DNA from: Thermoleophilia bacterium
GTDB lineage: Bacteria; Actinomycetota; Thermoleophilia; Miltoncostaeales; Miltoncostaeaceae
Direction: 5' to 3'
Assembly (NCBI GenBank): GCA_017882555.1
Contig: JADGPH010000176.1
Span: 1 to 32,669 of the forward strand
DNA length: 32,669 bases
In this document: positions 30,468 to 32,669 of the stretch, piece by piece
Layout of the letters: the number at the start of each line of letters is the position of its first letter
How positions within the stretch are numbered: the first letter of the stretch is position 1
The notes under the pieces: model-generated
Seen by the model: the letters and a program-made list of their open reading frames with translations, nothing else
Databases searched by the model: none
Told to the model about the DNA's origin: nothing
Made by a program: the position numbers and the translations under genes

Positions 30468-31040
30468 TCACGCGGAGATCGCGAACGGGGCAAGCGCACG
30501 TGTCACGTCGTTCGCTGCGCGCGCAAAGGCCCCGTCATCAAGCGTGGGCGTGTGCGTCCCAAGGACGATCGCCCGCGGGAGATCGACCCAGCTGACACAG
30601 CCGCCGTGCTCGGGAGTGACGGCCAGAATCGGCGGCGTCTCGACGCGCCAGACCCGCAGTACCACCACCCACAGCGGTTGGGTACGCCGCCACCGCAGCC
30701 GCTCGTGGGCGTAGTCACCGGTCAGGATCTGCAATGGGCCGATCGCGTCGAGCGCCTCGGGCTCACGAATGGCGTATGAGTCATGAATCGTCGCCCACAG
30801 CGCCAACGGAAGTCGGTCGGGGTCCTCCCGCCGCCCGAGCGCGCTCGCATACCGCTGGGCGGCGTCGGGCCGTACCAGCTCCGGCCGCTGGTGGGCGTAG
30901 GTGGGAAACAAAAAGAACGACGGGTGGGGAAGCTCAAAACGCTTCTCGCCGATTCCGCCTTTGCGCACGATTACGATCTGCTCGCCTGCCGCAAGCGCCT
31001 CGCAGGTGACCGCCCATTCCTTGAGTGCCGATTCCGCCAT
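30468..31040 (-). CDS. DUF1802 family protein
   Basis: The 190-residue product matches the DUF1802 pattern: KEWAVTCEALAAGEQIVIVRKGGIGE (about 7-32), then FFLFPTYAHQ near 42-51, a middle LALWATIHDSY and the late segment WVVVLRVW. The function of the family is not known. No catalytic motif is obvious, though the KGGI and PTYxHQ segments are the most conserved. ATG 31040 follows TACGAT by 6 nt on the minus strand and has no ribosome binding site. Confidence 0.75.
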   Translation of the reverse strand: MAESALKEWAVTCEALAAGEQIVIVRKGGIGEKRFELPHPSFFLFPTYAHQRPELVRPDAAQRYASALGRREDPDRLPLALWATIHDSYAIREPEALDAIGPLQILTGDYAHERLRWRRTQPLWVVVLRVWRVETPPILAVTPEHGGCVSWVDLPRAIVLGTHTPTLDDGAFARAANDVTRALAPFAISA

Positions 31041-31046
31041 GTGCCG

Positions 31047-31052
31047 ATCGTA
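31047..31052 (-). promoter_or_regulatory. Leaderless-type -10 box for the DUF1802 gene
   Basis: On the minus strand the box reads TACGAT (context GGTACGAT) and ends 6 nt before the ATG. It is divergent from the mqnE promoter 41 bases away. Confidence 0.45.
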
Positions 31053-31093
31053 CCGAGATGCGGGTCATCTGCGCCCGAGGCCGATGACATTGC

Positions 31094-31099
31094 TAGCCT
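31094..31099 (+). promoter_or_regulatory. Leaderless-type -10 box for mqnE
   Basis: TAGCCT, preceded by TTGC as at def, ends 7 nt before the mqnE ATG; no ribosome binding site lies between. Confidence 0.5.
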
Positions 31100-31106
31100 T
31101 AGGGCC

Positions 31107-32189
31107 ATGACTGATCGCATTCTTGCTCGGGCGGCTGACGGTGGCCGCATCACTCCCGAGGAGGCCATCCTCCTCTATGACACCGCGCCGCTCGAAGAGC
31201 TGGGTGCCGCAGCCGACGAGGTGGTACGGCGTCGATTCGGCGACGAGATCACATACAACGTCAACGCGCACCTGAATCCCACCAACATCTGCGTGGTCGG
31301 CTGCGGGTTCTGTGCGTTTGCCGTGTGGACCGAAAAGGATGAGCGCGCCTACGCCTACAGCGTTGACCAGCTGGTTGAGCGCGCGGGCCAACTTGTGGGT
31401 CAGGGCATCACCGAACTGCACATCGTCGGTGGCATGACCAAGGAGTACGACCTTCCGTATTACGAAGAGCTCTTTTCCGAACTCAAGGGCGCGTTCCCAC
31501 ATGTTGCACTGACGGCGCTCACCGCCGTCGAGATCGACTTCATTGCGCGGATGTCGAAGGTCTCGCATCGCGAGGCCTTGGAGCGCACTCGTGCTGCCGG
31601 TCACGACACGATGCCTGGCGGCGGCGCCGAGGTGTTTTCCTCGCGCGTTCGCGAGATTATTGCCGATCGCAAGGTACCGGCCGAAACGTGGCTCGAGGTG
31701 CATCGCGAGGCCCACGGGCAGGGCATGCGGACCAATGCGACGCTCTTGTTTGGCCACTTCGAGACGCCGGCCGAGCAGGTCGATCATATGGATCGCCTGC
31801 GTGATCTCCAGGACGAGACCGGCGGTTTTCAGGCGTTTATTCCGTTGCCATTCCTCCCGGGCAATACGGATTTTGCGTATCTGCCAGGTCCGAATCGTGA
31901 AGAGAAGCTGCGCATCATTGCGACCGCACGTCTGTTCTTGGACAACTTCGCGCACATCAAGGGTCACTGGGTCATGCTCGGTGAAGAGATCACGACCGAC
32001 GCGCTGACCTACGGGCTCGATGATCTGTCGGGAACATTGATCGAAGAGCGGATCGCCCATGCGACCACGGTGCAAACGCCGCTGGGTCTGTCGCAGGACC
32101 GCATGGCCGAACTGATCCGCAGCGGGGGCAAGGTGCCCGCCGAGCGCGACACGCTCTACAACCCGATCACCCCGTCGGTTCCCAGCTAG
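31107..32189 (+). CDS. mqnE: Aminofutalosine synthase (radical SAM)
   Basis: Radical SAM enzyme that joins the MqnA product to the adenosyl group to form aminofutalosine in the futalosine route to menaquinone. The 360-residue product has the cluster motif CVVGCGFC at 62-69 (Cys62, Cys66, Cys69, the CxxxCxxC form), VNAHLNPTN before it, ELHIVGGMT, GHDTMPGGGAEVFSSRVR, and FIPLPFLPGNT. The MPGGGAE block separates MqnE from the related cyclase MqnC and from FO synthase. ATG 31107 follows a TAGCCT box by 7 nt; the open frame runs much further upstream (to 30783) but that part is antisense to the DUF1802 gene. No other mqn gene lies in the window. Confidence 0.93.
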   Translation: MTDRILARAADGGRITPEEAILLYDTAPLEELGAAADEVVRRRFGDEITYNVNAHLNPTNICVVGCGFCAFAVWTEKDERAYAYSVDQLVERAGQLVGQGITELHIVGGMTKEYDLPYYEELFSELKGAFPHVALTALTAVEIDFIARMSKVSHREALERTRAAGHDTMPGGGAEVFSSRVREIIADRKVPAETWLEVHREAHGQGMRTNATLLFGHFETPAEQVDHMDRLRDLQDETGGFQAFIPLPFLPGNTDFAYLPGPNREEKLRIIATARLFLDNFAHIKGHWVMLGEEITTDALTYGLDDLSGTLIEERIAHATTVQTPLGLSQDRMAELIRSGGKVPAERDTLYNPITPSVPS

Positions 32190-32201
32190 CCGCAGTCTCC
32201 C

Positions 32202-32244
32202 CGCATCCAGTTGGTACGCCCACCGCACGTGCCCGCGGGATGCG
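32202..32244. repeat. Inverted repeat between convergent genes
   Basis: CGCATCC at 32202-32208 and GGATGCG at 32238-32244 are perfect 7-base arms around 29 bases that include a GCACGTGC palindrome. It lies between the stop codons of mqnE and the convergent membrane gene, where a two-way terminator would be expected, but no T-run follows on either strand. Confidence 0.35.
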
Positions 32245-32249
32245 TGTCG

Positions 32250-32669
32250 CTAGAGCTGGCGGCGGCGTACGCCGTATGTTGCAAGGCCCGCGAAGATCAG
32301 GATCCACATAAGCGTCCACATGACGTCGAGGGGCCGCGAGGCGGGCACGAAGACCGTCAGGCCGTTGATGTCGATCGTCGGTGCCGCGGGGCCGGCGTCG
32401 CTGCGGTGTTGCAGGCTGGCAATCATTGGCGAGACGATTGCGCGCGGCAAGATGCTGTAGACGGGGTCGATCAACGATCGCGAGGCGCGTTGGATCGCGC
32501 CCTGATCAAGGTCGGCCTTGAGGTTCACCACCGCCTGGGCACTGATGAACACCATCACGCCGAACACGCCGGCGGCAATCGGTCCGATCACCGAGGCCAG
32601 CGCTGCGCTCGCACACAGGACGAGTCCCGCGTTCTCCAGCGCCGCCAACGTGTGGACGGCGAGCGGGCC
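32250..32669 (-). CDS. ABC-2-type membrane protein, C-terminal part (runs off the window)
   Basis: The frame is open to the right end of the window, so the N-terminus is missing; about 139 residues are visible. They contain a long hydrophobic block (LVLCASAALASVIGPIAAGV and the following VFGVMVFIS), a soluble loop of about 60 residues with a short hydrophobic PVYSILPRAIVSPMIASL, and a last membrane segment MWTLMWILIFAGLATYG followed by VRRRQL facing the cytoplasm. This is the usual end of permease subunits of ABC-2 exporters. The assignment is by topology only; a partner ATPase would be expected to the right. Confidence 0.55.
   Translation of the reverse strand, partial: GPLAVHTLAALENAGLVLCASAALASVIGPIAAGVFGVMVFISAQAVVNLKADLDQGAIQRASRSLIDPVYSILPRAIVSPMIASLQHRSDAGPAAPTIDINGLTVFVPASRPLDVMWTLMWILIFAGLATYGVRRRQL

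Noticed and set aside
32190..32249. Intrinsic terminator between mqnE and the ABC-2 membrane gene
   Set aside because: The inverted repeat has a 29-base loop and no T-run on either strand; recorded only as a repeat.

Overview
The window is chromosomal housekeeping DNA from a high-GC actinobacterium. The evidence is: actinobacterial order of the rRNA/SRP/tRNA-modification block (sepIVA-like, DUF177, rpmF, plsX, acpP, rnc, smc, ftsY, ffh, rpsP, khpA, rimM, trmD, rplS, rnhB), a PafB-PafC type double-WYL regulator, many GTG starts and many genes whose -10 box (TAnnnT) lies only 6-10 nt before the start codon. The lineage cannot be fixed by eye; a deep branch such as Thermoleophilia or Acidimicrobiia is my inference. 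No rRNA, tRNA, CRISPR array, insertion sequence or prophage was seen, and there is no gene-free stretch longer than about 190 bases.

Layout. 113-937: a probable PD-(D/E)XK-fold protein lacking the usual catalytic pair. 998-8003: one tightly packed + strand run with mostly 4-nt stop/start overlaps: def, fmt, rsmB, then (after its own promoter) rpe and the complete riboflavin set ribD, ribE, ribBA, ribH. 8026-8217: rpmB on the minus strand, divergent from recG. 8409-12712: recG, rsmD, coaD, a SepIVA-like coiled-coil protein and a DUF177 protein. 12862-23770: rpmF, plsX, acpP, rnc, smc, ftsY, ffh, rpsP, khpA, rimM, trmD, rplS and rnhB, with probable internal promoters before rpmF, ffh and rplS. 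23767-26236 (minus): a fused PafBC-like regulator followed by a VOC-fold protein. 26350-31040: short, mostly uncharacterised units: a 90-aa orphan, a CoA-type Nudix hydrolase, a two-gene unit of unknown proteins, a divergent isocitrate/isopropylmalate dehydrogenase homologue, a minus-strand three-gene operon ending in a 36-aa single-span membrane protein, and a DUF1802 protein. 31107-32189: mqnE of the futalosine menaquinone pathway. 32250-32669: the C-terminal part of an ABC-2-type membrane protein that runs off the window.

The genes join up as follows: def/fmt start-Met processing, rsmB/rsmD/rimM/trmD/rnc RNA modification and maturation, L28/L32/S16/L19 ribosomal proteins, ffh/ftsY co-translational targeting, plsX/acpP lipid synthesis, smc/recG/rnhB chromosome maintenance, and rpe feeding the pentose phosphate that ribBA consumes. 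I found no clear new multi-gene system. The observations most worth checking are the leaderless promoter class in the right third, a hairpin at the very 5' end of the predicted ffh transcript, an RNase III that lacks one metal-binding aspartate, the small-membrane-protein operon, and two convergent gene pairs whose stop codons share a CTAG palindrome.
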